Shown in pieces: positions 6,512 to 14,100 of a stretch of 15,910 nt of DNA. The notes below the pieces were generated by a model. The model saw only the letters and a list, made by a program, of their open reading frames with translations. It had not been told where the DNA came from and made no database searches. The stretch is from contig DMEM01000185.1 in the NCBI GenBank assembly GCA_003450915.1, forward strand, positions 1 through 15,910, given 5' to 3'. Source of the stretch: Alphaproteobacteria bacterium (lineage in GTDB: Bacteria > Pseudomonadota > Alphaproteobacteria > UBA1280 > UBA12223). The position numbers were made by a program, and so were the translations under genes. Within the stretch, counting starts at the first letter, position 1. Each line of letters begins with the position of its first letter.

Positions 6512-6715
6512 TCTTGCTAATATATATAATCTTATTTTTATAAAAAGCATAACTACAAAACTTAATCTAGATCAAATTATAAAAGCAATCTAAGATTGCC
6601 TAAAAACAAAATAAGTAAGTGCAATTTAAAACCCAATAACTTATCTTTTGGTAGTAACTGTAGACAACCAAGAGAAGTAAATCTCTCCTCATGATTTTTA
6701 AATACATATCAAAAT
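6512..6715. other. Intergenic stretch with several short hairpins, no gene recognised
   Basis: No supportable ORF. Short inverted repeats occur at 6585-6599 (GCAATC-TAA-GATTGC), 6611-6644 (ATAAGT/ACTTAT) and 6671-6686 (AGAGA/TCTCT). They precede the 21-bp hairpin at 6716-6759, so a plus-strand structured RNA is possible. There is no clear promoter. Confidence 0.3.
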
Positions 6716-6759
6716 AAAAGATACAAAAGCAGATCAAATGATCTGCTTTTGTATCTTTT
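6716..6759 (+). repeat. Perfect 21-bp inverted repeat, probable strong terminator
   Basis: The arm 6716-6736 is perfectly complementary to 6739-6759 with only AA between; the core reads GCAGATCA-AA-TGATCTGC. On the plus strand a U-rich tail (6756-6769) follows, and on the minus strand another U-rich tail follows, so it may terminate both ways. A perfect stem of this length is unusually long for a simple terminator and could also be a small palindromic repeat element. Confidence 0.75.
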
Positions 6760-6780
6760 GTTGTTTTTTAGAAGGCAGAG

Positions 6781-6880
6781 AAAAAAAGGAAGTCCGAACG
6801 GATAAAAAACGGACTTCCTCTACCCTTTTAGGGTTTCCTCTAGGAAGGAATTCGACCAATTTTATAGTCGGCCTTCTATC
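6781..6880 (-). ncRNA. Candidate structured small RNA ending in a terminator
   Basis: Read leftwards from about 6880, four hairpins follow one another. (1) GAAGG...CGAC-loop-GTCG...CCTTC (6875-6843). (2) TTCC-TAGA-GGAA (6846-6835), overlapping the first, so the two are alternatives at the join. (3) ACCCT-AAA-AGGGT (6834-6822). (4) A perfect 10-bp AGGAAGTCCG/CGGACTTCCT stem (6819-6787) followed by seven U, a textbook terminator. TAGAAGGC (6769-6776) and GCCTTCTA (6871-6878) could also pair and close the whole domain. A weak promoter-like TTGCAA with TACTAT (19-bp spacing) lies upstream. It may instead be the 3' trailer of the glycosyltransferase mRNA, whose stop is 170 nt upstream. No known RNA family recognised. 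Confidence 0.4.
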
Positions 6881-7047
6881 TATAGTATTAACCATATTTA
6901 ATAAAATTGCAACCCTTAGGTGGTATTTATATAAAAAAACATTGCATTTTTATTATTTTTCATAGGCTTCTTATACCTACAAAGAAATAAAACTACAATA
7001 TTTTGCTAATATTCATAATAACTTAGCTATTACGCTTTTATATAAAT

Positions 7048-7839
7048 CTATTTTTCAACCTTTTGTTGTTCTAAAATATATAATTCCCTAGTTTTTGCTA
7101 AACGGATAAAGTTTCTATAAGCAGCAGTAACTGAAAGTGCAAAGCCGTACCAACCATGTAAGAACATTCTTTTTAGAAAGTAATATTTTAAGAACTTAAA
7201 GGGAAAGTCTATGTAAAACTTAAACGATGATATTTTCTTACCAGATTTATAATTATACATTGCTTGTTCTTGTGTTACTTGTGTAATCTTATGTTCTAAA
7301 TGATTAAAGTCTAAGATAGTTCTATGATAAACCGATTCTTTAAGTCTACCTACTTTACCTTCTTTAACAATAGGCAAATCATGATTACAAAATTCTTTAT
7401 AAATAACTTGAGCAAATTTTTTATTATAAAGTCTAATAATTTTATTTTTTGGTGCAAATTTTGTCGGCTTTATTTGTCCTGGATAAATTGTTTTCCAATT
7501 AATAAGAAAAGCTGATTCTGTTGGAAGCTTATCATTAGCAAATAAATCTTGTAACTCATTTTGTAATTCTTTTGAAATTTCCTCATCTGCATCTAAACCA
7601 AACACCCAATCATTTTTACATAACTGCTCAGCAAAAGATTTTTGGGCAGCAAAACCTTTCCAGTCATTATGAATAACCTTAACTCCATAGCTTTCTGCAA
7701 TTTTTAGAGTATTATCTGTACTTCCAGAATCAACTACTAAAACCTCATCAGCCCAGCCAACAGTAGCATCTAATGCCTGAGGTAGTCTAACTTCTTCATT
7801 TTTTGTAACAAAATATACCGATATTGGCAATTTTTTCAT
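7048..7839 (-). CDS. Family 2 glycosyltransferase (WaaE/KdtX-like, LPS core)
   Basis: A 263-residue GT-A enzyme. The N-terminal 'ISVYFVTKNEEVRLPQALDATVGWADEVLVVDSGSTDNT' (to residue 44) is the nucleotide-sugar binding part, and GLDADEEIS (81-89) holds the DxD-type metal site (Asp83-Ala-Asp85). The layout, including the 'WKGFAAQKSFA' stretch and the C-terminal amphipathic/hydrophobic 'PFKFLKYYFLKRMFLHGWYGFALSVTAAYRNFIRLAK', matches the WaaE/KdtX-type beta-glycosyltransferases that act on the lipopolysaccharide inner core at the cytoplasmic membrane. Donor and acceptor cannot be read from sequence. AAAGGTG lies about 8 nt before the ATG. It appears to be a single gene 118 nt downstream of comM, which has no strong terminator, so co-transcription is possible. 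Confidence 0.85.
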   Translation of the reverse strand: MKKLPISVYFVTKNEEVRLPQALDATVGWADEVLVVDSGSTDNTLKIAESYGVKVIHNDWKGFAAQKSFAEQLCKNDWVFGLDADEEISKELQNELQDLFANDKLPTESAFLINWKTIYPGQIKPTKFAPKNKIIRLYNKKFAQVIYKEFCNHDLPIVKEGKVGRLKESVYHRTILDFNHLEHKITQVTQEQAMYNYKSGKKISSFKFYIDFPFKFLKYYFLKRMFLHGWYGFALSVTAAYRNFIRLAKTRELYILEQQKVEK

Positions 7840-7957
7840 ATTTATACACCTTTTTTATTTTTCATAATATAAAAATGCTAACATATTTTACCTTTTTATC
7901 AAAGAAAAGTTTAAGTTTTTTATAAATTTTCTTTATTTTTAACAAAAGCTATTTTCT

Positions 7958-9493
7958 TTACATACCATAAGGGATATACCTATAACTTAAAGCCTCAACA
8001 ACATGTCTTGATTCTATTAAAACTGAACCTTCTAGGTCTGCTATTGTCCTGGCAACTTTTAAGCACCTATAATAACCACGAGCCGATAGCATAAAAGCTC
8101 TATCTGCCTTCTCTAAAATAGCTTTACAATCACTATCTAAAACCAAAACTTCGTCTAAAATAGAACCACTTGCTTCAGCATTAGTTTTAAAACCATAATC
8201 TTGATAACGCATCTCTTGAATTCGGCGTGCATTCATAACTCTTTGACGAATATCTTCTGAGCTCTCTCTTGAAGCAGGTAATGATAAGTCTTTAAAATCA
8301 ACAGGCTGAACATTAACATGTAGATCAATCCTATCTAATAATGGCCCTGACAGCTTATTTCTATAGGCTTGTATTTGTTTTGGAGTACTTACGCATGGAA
8401 TCGTAGGATGGCCTAAATAACCGCAAGGAGATGGATTCATAGCTGCAATCAACTGAAAACGAGCTGGGTACTTAACATGTGCATTAGCTCTTGAAATAAC
8501 AACATAACCTGTTTCGATTGGTTGACGTAATGTTTCTAGAACATTTCTTGGAAATTCTGGTAATTCATCTAAAAATAACACACCTCTATGAGCTAATGAC
8601 ATTTGCCCTGGGTTTGCCTTATGCCCACCACCTGTTAAAGCAACAGCAGACATTGAATGGTGAGGGTCACAAAAAGGTCTATCAACCAATAGTCCTGTCT
8701 TAGAATTTAAAGTCCCTGCAATTGAATGAATCATACTAGCTTCTAAAGCTTCTTCAGGACTTAATGGTGGTAAAATACCTACTATTGCCTGAGAAATCAT
8801 ACTTTTACCAGAACCAGGACAGCCATTCATAAGCAAATTATGCCCACCTGCAGCAGCAATTTCAGCAGCTCTTTTTGCCATTTCTTGTCCTTTAATATCG
8901 CTAAAATCTATTTTATAAGATCTTTTTTCTTCTTCTAAAACTTTTGGCTTAGTTGCTTTAATTAAAACTTCAGCTTTTAAATGATCTATTAAATCTTGCA
9001 AGGTTTTAACCCCATAAACATTAACATCACCAGCCCAAGCTGTTTCAGGAGAATTATCAATTGGCACAAATAAATTTGAAATATTATTTTGGACTGCAAA
9101 AATACCAGCAGGTAAACACCCTGGCACTGATCTAATTGATCCATCTAATGATAATTCACCCATAAATAAGCTATTTTCAGTACAATCAGAAGGAAGTACT
9201 CCTAATAAAACAAGCAAACCAACTGCCATAGCCAAATCATAATGAGAACCATATTTATTAATATCAGCAGGAGCCAAGTTAACTACAATTCTTTGAGCAG
9301 GTAGTTGAATTCCTAATGAATGAAATGCTGCTTGAATTCTTTCTTTTGATTCTCTTACAGCTCCATCAGGCAAGCCAATAACTTGAAAAGTGGGCATGCC
9401 ACTGCGTAATTGAGTTTGAACATCTACCTCTATTGCTTTAATACCTTCTAAAGCTACAGTTGTTGTTTGAGAAATTGGTTTTGATTTTGTCAT
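7958..9493 (-). CDS. comM: YifB/ComM family Mg-chelatase-like AAA+ ATPase
   Basis: A 511-residue protein of normal length. It has an N-terminal ChlI/Lon-protease-like fold (about 15-145), an AAA+ core with Walker A GCPGSGKS (224-231), Walker B GVLFLDELPEF (304-314) and the 'LSGPLLDRIDLHV' block with its Arg finger (381-393), and a C-terminal Mg-chelatase helical domain (about 410-508). ComM is a hexameric branch-migration helicase that extends homologous integration in natural transformation; many bacteria keep it for general recombination. The family's 'NPC.CG' cysteine pair reads NPSPCG (Ser355, Cys357), so a likely zinc-site cysteine is lost. TAGGAAA precedes the ATG and a good promoter lies at 9524-9552. 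Confidence 0.93.
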   Translation of the reverse strand: MTKSKPISQTTTVALEGIKAIEVDVQTQLRSGMPTFQVIGLPDGAVRESKERIQAAFHSLGIQLPAQRIVVNLAPADINKYGSHYDLAMAVGLLVLLGVLPSDCTENSLFMGELSLDGSIRSVPGCLPAGIFAVQNNISNLFVPIDNSPETAWAGDVNVYGVKTLQDLIDHLKAEVLIKATKPKVLEEEKRSYKIDFSDIKGQEMAKRAAEIAAAGGHNLLMNGCPGSGKSMISQAIVGILPPLSPEEALEASMIHSIAGTLNSKTGLLVDRPFCDPHHSMSAVALTGGGHKANPGQMSLAHRGVLFLDELPEFPRNVLETLRQPIETGYVVISRANAHVKYPARFQLIAAMNPSPCGYLGHPTIPCVSTPKQIQAYRNKLSGPLLDRIDLHVNVQPVDFKDLSLPASRESSEDIRQRVMNARRIQEMRYQDYGFKTNAEASGSILDEVLVLDSDCKAILEKADRAFMLSARGYYRCLKVARTIADLEGSVLIESRHVVEALSYRYIPYGM

Positions 9494-9523
9494 TGCTATT
9501 TCCTATTTTATAAAACACAGCTT

Positions 9524-9552
9524 ATTATAGAATTTTTTTACTAATTAGACAA
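9524..9552 (-). promoter_or_regulatory. Sigma70-type promoter of comM
   Basis: Minus strand: TTGTCT (9552-9547), 17-bp spacer, perfect TATAAT (9529-9524). It sits immediately after the terminator of the small upstream gene, giving a leader of about 25 nt. Confidence 0.65.
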
Positions 9553-9554
9553 TG

Positions 9555-9582
9555 AAAAAATGCCCACTGGAATCAGCGGACA
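9555..9582 (-). terminator. Rho-independent terminator of the small ORF unit
   Basis: Minus strand: TGTCCGCT (9582-9575), loop GATTCC, AGTGGGCA (9568-9561), then TTTTTT (9560-9555). All eight stem positions pair when two G-U wobbles are allowed. It lies between the 40-codon ORF and the comM promoter. Confidence 0.8.
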
Positions 9583-9655
9583 CTTTAAAATTTGGTACAT
9601 ATATCGATATTAAAAAACTTTTATATCTTAAAAAGATTTCTTTTTATTATTTATA

Positions 9656-9778
9656 TTACTTTTTAGATTCCTTATTCTTTCCACAAAGTCGATCTCTATC
9701 AACTCCGCGGCCTGGAGAACTAGAATGCCCCCCTCGAGGGCGATAAGCTTGATTTGCCATTGCAGTTGCAGTTGTCAT
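9656..9778 (-). CDS. Small unrecognised Arg/Gly/Ser-rich peptide (40 aa)
   Basis: ATG at 9778-9776, stop TAA at 9658-9656. The peptide starts MTTATAMANQAYRPRGG, continues with a Ser/Pro/Gly/Arg stretch, and ends with DRDRLCGKNKESKK. It is soluble, strongly basic, probably disordered, with one Cys and no signal peptide or membrane segment. I recognise no family. Support for a real gene is contextual: a strong Shine-Dalgarno (AAGGTGAG, 9791-9784), a promoter at 9889-9861, a leader hairpin and its own terminator at 9555-9582, with comM's promoter starting afterwards. The central part is about 60% GC and uses codons such as CGA, GGG and CGC that its neighbours avoid, and its DNA resembles a cloning polylinker (see findings). 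The unit could instead encode a functional RNA. Confidence 0.55.
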   Translation of the reverse strand: MTTATAMANQAYRPRGGHSSSPGRGVDRDRLCGKNKESKK

Positions 9779-9791
9779 TTTCTCTCACCTT

Positions 9792-9812
9792 AATTAACAT
9801 TTTTTGTTAATT
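9792..9812 (-). promoter_or_regulatory. Hairpin in the leader of the 40-codon ORF
   Basis: AATTAACA (9792-9799) and TGTTAATT (9805-9812) form a perfect 8-bp inverted repeat with a 5-nt loop. It abuts the Shine-Dalgarno, so it could be an operator or a translational control element. As an A-T-rich palindrome it may also be a repressor site. Confidence 0.45.
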
Positions 9813-9860
9813 CTTTAAGTTTATTTCAATTAAAAAGGTCTTGCTGGTGTTACAAGAGTT

Positions 9861-9889
9861 AATATAGTACATTAATTTTACAAAATCAA
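9861..9889 (-). promoter_or_regulatory. Sigma70-type promoter of the 40-codon ORF
   Basis: Minus strand: TTGATT (9889-9884), 17-bp spacer, TATATT (9866-9861). The expected start near 9854 gives a leader of about 75 nt and a transcript of about 300 nt up to the terminator. Confidence 0.55.
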
Positions 9890-10008
9890 TATAAAAAACC
9901 AACAAAAGTCAATTTTTTTATTTTACCAAATTAAACATTTTTTTTAAGGTTAATAATTACCAACCAAAAATATAAATTATTACAGTAATTAAATTGTGCG
10001 AATATAAT

Positions 10009-10069
10009 AAAAAAGGAGGGAGCATGCCGCCGTCCTCGAATTTTCATTAACGGTCAATCAATGCTCCCT
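10009..10069 (-). ncRNA. GC-rich hairpin with U-tract: small RNA 3' end or free-standing terminator
   Basis: AGGGAGCAT (10017-10025) and ATGCTCCCT (10061-10069) form a perfect 9-bp stem around a 35-nt loop that contains a nested CCGT/ACGG pairing. On the minus strand the stem is followed by TCC and TTTTTT (10014-10009), as in an intrinsic terminator. On the plus strand a TATAAT at 10003-10008 could instead start a short RNA through the same hairpin, which would end in TTATTCTTTT. The segment is clearly richer in GC than its surroundings. No protein-coding role is seen and no RNA family is recognised. Confidence 0.45.
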
Positions 10070-10272
10070 TATTCTTTTATACTCTTGTATAAAAACCAAC
10101 TCTTGACAGGGGATATTTAATTTAACAGATAAGACCCTGAACCAAGCTCAAAATGACTTATTTAATATTTAATGTAATATTTTGGCATAATTGTTTATTT
10201 TATTAGTTAAAAGTATAGTAAAACTACATGACTTAACTATATCAAATAAAGAAGTAAAACAAAATAGCCATT
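10070..10272. other. Intergenic stretch, no gene recognised
   Basis: AT-rich sequence without a supportable ORF. One GC-rich patch holds CAGGG (10107-10111) pairing with CCCTG (10135-10139), and a short TTATAC/GTATAA hairpin lies at 10078-10093. If the hairpin at 10017-10069 ends a minus-strand RNA, this patch may belong to it. A TTGACA at 10103-10108 lacks a good -10 partner. Confidence 0.3.
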
Positions 10273-10306
10273 AAAAAAGAAGACCGCCTAATTAAAGACG
10301 ACCTTC
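10273..10306 (-). terminator. Rho-independent terminator of rpmI-rplT
   Basis: Minus strand: GAAGGTCGTC (10306-10297), 8-nt loop, GGCGGTCTTC (10288-10279), then six T (10278-10273). All ten positions pair with three G-U wobbles. It lies about 95 nt after the rplT stop. Confidence 0.85.
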
Positions 10307-10333
10307 GGGTGCATTGATGAATGTGATACTTGC

Positions 10334-10371
10334 TAGTTTAAAAATTTAATTTACATTAAAAATTTAAACTA
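10334..10371. repeat. AT-rich inverted repeat after rplT
   Basis: Two 16-nt arms (10334-10349 and 10356-10371), each with TAGTTTAAA at its outer end, are complementary apart from two mismatches, with a 6-nt spacer. It lies between the rplT stop and the GC-rich terminator and may stabilise the mRNA 3' end. Confidence 0.5.
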
Positions 10372-10399
10372 TGATATCGTCATTTTTTAATTATTTCGA

Positions 10400-10753
10400 T
10401 TACATTGCTGCTTTAGCTTTTTCAACAATAGCTGAAAATGCTTTAGCATCTGTCATAGCAACGTGAGCTAAAACTTTACGGTCGATTTCAATATTCGCAG
10501 CTTTTAAAGCGTTGATGAATACTGAGTAACTAAGACCGTGTTGTCTAGTTGCAGCGTTGATTCTTGTAATCCATAAACGACGGAAATCTCTTTTCTTATT
10601 TCTACGGTCACGGTATGCATATTGAAGAGCTTTTTCAACTTTTTCAACTGCTACTCTAAAGCAAGATTTATTTCTTCCTCTGTAACCTTTCGCCATTTTA
10701 ATAATCTTATTGTGACGACGACGAGATGTTACGCCTCCTTTTACTCTAGCCAT
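10400..10753 (-). CDS. rplT: 50S ribosomal protein L20
   Basis: A 117-residue protein with the typical L20 start MARVKGGVTSRRRHNKIIKMAKGYRGRNKS, the basic extended tail that threads into 23S rRNA. The globular part has 'QYAYRDRRNKKRDFRRLWITRINAATRQHGLSYS.FI..L', and 'IEIDRKVLA..A..D..AF..I' lies near the end. Length is normal. AGGGAG precedes the ATG. It follows rpmI by 23 nt on the same transcript. In several bacteria L20 represses its own operon by binding the leader, and a long structured leader is present here. pheS/pheT, common downstream neighbours, are absent. Confidence 0.98.
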   Translation of the reverse strand: MARVKGGVTSRRRHNKIIKMAKGYRGRNKSCFRVAVEKVEKALQYAYRDRRNKKRDFRRLWITRINAATRQHGLSYSVFINALKAANIEIDRKVLAHVAMTDAKAFSAIVEKAKAAM

Positions 10754-10776
10754 ATCTTATATTCTCCCTTTATAAA

Positions 10777-10974
10777 TTAAGCCATGCATAGCATTTTTTT
10801 AACAGCTTTAGTATCAGCTTTTGATACTAGACATGTTTTTGACATTTCGTTAGACTTACCAGAAGCCAACTTGCTTAACTCGTGAGAGTGATACGCCTTG
10901 TTTCTTTTGATTTTACCGCTAGCAGTTAGTTTAAAACGTTTAGCAGCGCCTCTTTTAGTTTTCATTTTAGGCAT
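10777..10974 (-). CDS. rpmI: 50S ribosomal protein L35
   Basis: A 65-residue basic protein with the L35 pattern MPKMKTKRGAAKRFKLTASGKIKRNKAYHSHEL, then S-K and 'K....L.....D'. The length is standard. AGAGGATAAG serves as ribosome site before the ATG. It is the first gene of rpmI-rplT, behind its own promoter (11143-11171) and a 160-nt leader. infC is not upstream; addA is, ending 24 nt before the promoter. Confidence 0.97.
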   Translation of the reverse strand: MPKMKTKRGAAKRFKLTASGKIKRNKAYHSHELSKLASGKSNEMSKTCLVSKADTKAVKKMLCMA

Positions 10975-11136
10975 AATATCTTATCCTCTTTTGCAATTAA
11001 AAGTTCGTATTGGAGAGCAAACCGTTCTTCTATTCACAGCCCTAAAGCTACTTTTATAAGAACTAAATTTACTACTTGGTACGGATGTCCCAATACAACC
11101 AGTTACCATAAAAAAGACATTCGACTTTTCTATAGC
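10975..11136 (-). promoter_or_regulatory. Structured leader of rpmI-rplT, possible L20 autoregulatory site
   Basis: About 160 nt of untranslated RNA between the predicted start and the rpmI ATG. Visible pairings: GTATTGG (11096-11090 on the minus strand) with CCAATAC (11013-11007), closing a 76-nt domain; GTTCTT (11063-11058) with AAGAAC (11029-11024) inside it; and an early AAAAG/CTTTT hairpin followed by U6 (11129-11110), attenuator-like. Nested long-range pairing in front of rpmI recalls L20 leaders of other phyla, but no consensus was matched. Confidence 0.45.
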
Positions 11137-11142
11137 ATTGCC

Positions 11143-11171
11143 AATATAATGCATTTTTACTTAAATTTCAA
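11143..11171 (-). promoter_or_regulatory. Sigma70-type promoter of rpmI-rplT
   Basis: Minus strand: TTGAAA (11171-11166), 17-bp spacer, TATATT (11148-11143). Expected start near 11136. Confidence 0.7.
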
Positions 11172-11194
11172 GTTAATAATATATATTTTATCGG

Positions 11195-14100
11195 CTAAAA
11201 CTGCTCTAACTCTGCTAAATCAAACCATAAGATAGCCGGAACAACCTGTTTATCTTGATAAACTTCCTTTAAAACCTTGGCATATAAAGCTAATTGTTGC
11301 TTATATTTTAAGATATATTCACTATTTTTTTGACCTGTTTTATAATCAATAACATAAACTTTATCATCTAAAACAGTAATTCTATCGACAATACCGGTAA
11401 TCTTCTTATTTTCAGATTGACCTTGAATATGAACCTCGGCAAAACTTGTTTCAAGATTAAAAATTTGAGAGTATTTATCTAAAATATTTAAAACTTTTGA
11501 TTTTATTTGCTCAGGATTTGCTAAAGTTTGTTTATTTCCTAAGAATTCATCTAGATAAAGCTCTCTTTCATCTGCATTAATTTTAGGCAGCTCTTCAAGT
11601 AACTTATGCACAGCATTACCGTACTGATAATTTTCTTGAGATCTTTCTCTTAGCTTTTCAATATATTCAGCTGATGTTATATTATATGAAGCTCGCTCTT
11701 GCATAATACCAGTTTCTTTAGCAGCATTTTGATTTATCCACGCCGGTAGTTCTATTTCTTCTGATTCTTTTTCTTCTTTAGCTTTATTAGCAGGGCTATC
11801 AAGTAGCTTAGCTGTTTTAAAGACTAAAGTTCCATCTTCAAGCTTTGAATAGCCTAAAGACTGTCTTTCAATTCTATATTCCATAGCTTTTTGTAAAATT
11901 GAATACCAGCTATATTCAGATAAATCACCTTTATCATGCACTCCTGACACATAAATTTCACCTCTAGCCCTAGTTAAAGCAACATAAAGCAGGCGCATAT
12001 CATCTTCAAAAAATAGTTTTTCTTCTTTTGCTAAGATCTCTTCTTCTAAAGATGTTGGTTTTTCAGTATTTCTTGTTTTGTAAATAAAAGCAGTATCAAC
12101 TTTTGCCAGCTCATCTTTTTTAAATAATAACTTTTCTTTTCTTAAAGAATCTTTTACAGAATCCAAGCCACAATCAGGTAAGAAAATAGCATTGGCCTCT
12201 AAACCTTTAGAGCCATGAATCGTCATTAATCTAACAGCATCGCTAGCATTTGCTGTGTTTTTCTTAATTTTTGCTGAATACTTTTTAAACCAATCTAAAA
12301 ATGATAGTAAGCTTAGCTCGCTAAAACCTTCAATTTGGCGTAAAAACTCATCAATAGTATCTTTTACCTGGTTTTGTTGAGCTGGAATTGAACCACCTAA
12401 ATCAGCCATTAGCTTTTCTGATAGCTCCAATGAATTAATAATTTCTAAATAAAGATCAAAGACACGAACTTTATTCGCCTTTTGTTTAAAGCTATCGAAC
12501 TTGCAAATTACATTATTAAACTCTTCGATACCTCTGATATATTGGTAAAACGTCGGTATTTTTCTTTGTTTTTTATATTCTGCAAAATGCTTGAATAAAA
12601 CATCATCTGAATAATTAAATGCCGGAGATTTTAAAATCTGCAAGAATGATAAATCATCATTTTCAAAACATAAGAATTTTGCAAAAGCAATTAAATCATC
12701 AATAATTACAGAATCTGACAGGTAAATTTCATCAGCTCCGGTATGTGGAATATTAAGCTTTGTTAATTGCTCGATTAAATCAGGCATCCCTGTTCTGTTT
12801 CTAAGTAGAACTATAATATCTTTTGGTGGAGTATTTTCAAAATCTAACAAATACTTTATCTTATTAGCCACATTAAGATAGTTCATTTGACGTAATGATA
12901 GTTTATCATTAGTTTTTTGAGCCCCTACTGGAATTTCATAATCATTAACTTCTTCATCAATAACTAAATCATCTTTAGTTAATAATGGTGCTATTTCAAC
13001 ACGCCCGGCTTGATCGTACTTATAAACTTGGTGATGTAAGCTCTCATTAATACCATCTAAGGCAACTTTTCTTGAAGGCTCGTTAAAGACTTCATCAACA
13101 AAGTTTAAAACAGCCTGAGTCGACCTAAATGATGTATGCAGACCAACAACTTTAAAGTCATGGTCAATAGGTGCTGCTTTTTTATCTAGCTCTTGACGAA
13201 TATTATCAAAAACTTCTGGGTTTGCCCCTCTAAAACGATAAATCGATTGTTTCATATCACCAACGGCAAATGTTGTACGTGGTTTTTCATGCTGACCCTG
13301 CCCAAAATAAAACTCTTCGATAATACCATGTAAAATATTCCATTGTTGCATATCTGTATCTTGTGCTTCATCGATTAAACAATGTTTAATTTTGCTATCA
13401 AGCTTATAACGGATCCAGTCCTGAATTTCAGTTTTATTAACTAGTTTTTCAGAATAATCAATTAGATCATTAAAGTCTAAATATGATAAATCTAGCTTTT
13501 CTTTTTCATAATATTTAAACATTTTATCAGCTAAAATACACAAAACTTGGCTGATTTTATAGTTTTGAAGATTTGTAATAGAATCTAAAATAGCATTAAT
13601 TCTATCAAATTCTTCCATTTTAAAATCTTCAATATCAAAACTTAATTTTTCAGCAGGTTTTTTAGTAAGAACTTTTGCCCTTGGCTTATCTTTTGTAAAG
13701 TAAATATCTTTATAAAGAGCTGTCAGATCTTTTTGAGTTCCATTTTTTTGTAGAACTTTCTCTAACTTATCCACAAGCTTCATACATGTAGCTGAACCAT
13801 CAGCTAGTGCTACATCTAAAATATCTTTTAACTTATTTTTTGTATCTATATCAAAATCTAAAATTTGAGACCTTAAAGCAGCTTCATCAAAACTTATAAT
13901 TTTAAATTCTTCTTTTAGATTCACTAAAAACTGATTAATACCACCATAATGATACAACATTTTATAGAATCTATTTTTCTGATTTAGAATTGTGTTAACA
14001 GCATCTGTTAATGAGTGTTCCCCCATTAAGTTAGCTACTTGAGAAAAAAGATCTTTATTAGTATCAATTTGCTGTTTTACAGCTTTAAACCAAGCTTTTT

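Noticed and set aside
6769..6878. tRNA or integron attC site, suggested by TTCGA at 6851-6855 and the closing inverted repeat
   Set aside because: The arms do not fit tRNA spacing, and the GTTRRRY/RYYYAAC core sites of attC are absent.
6738..6965. 75-codon plus-strand ORF in the gap after rpsO
   Set aside because: It starts inside the 21-bp hairpin and runs through several inverted repeats; no ribosome site and no protein-like composition.
7860..7957. AAAGAAAA/TTTTCTTT inverted repeat after comM as a terminator
   Set aside because: Pure A-T pairing with a long loop and no U-tract on the minus strand; too weak to call.
9552..9746. 64-codon plus-strand ORF
   Set aside because: It overlaps the minus-strand terminator, comM promoter edge and the 40-codon ORF, lacks a ribosome site, and has an AT-driven low-complexity centre.
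10103..10108. Consensus TTGACA as a plus-strand promoter
   Set aside because: No acceptable -10 box at 16-18 bp and no gene or clear RNA end downstream on that strand.
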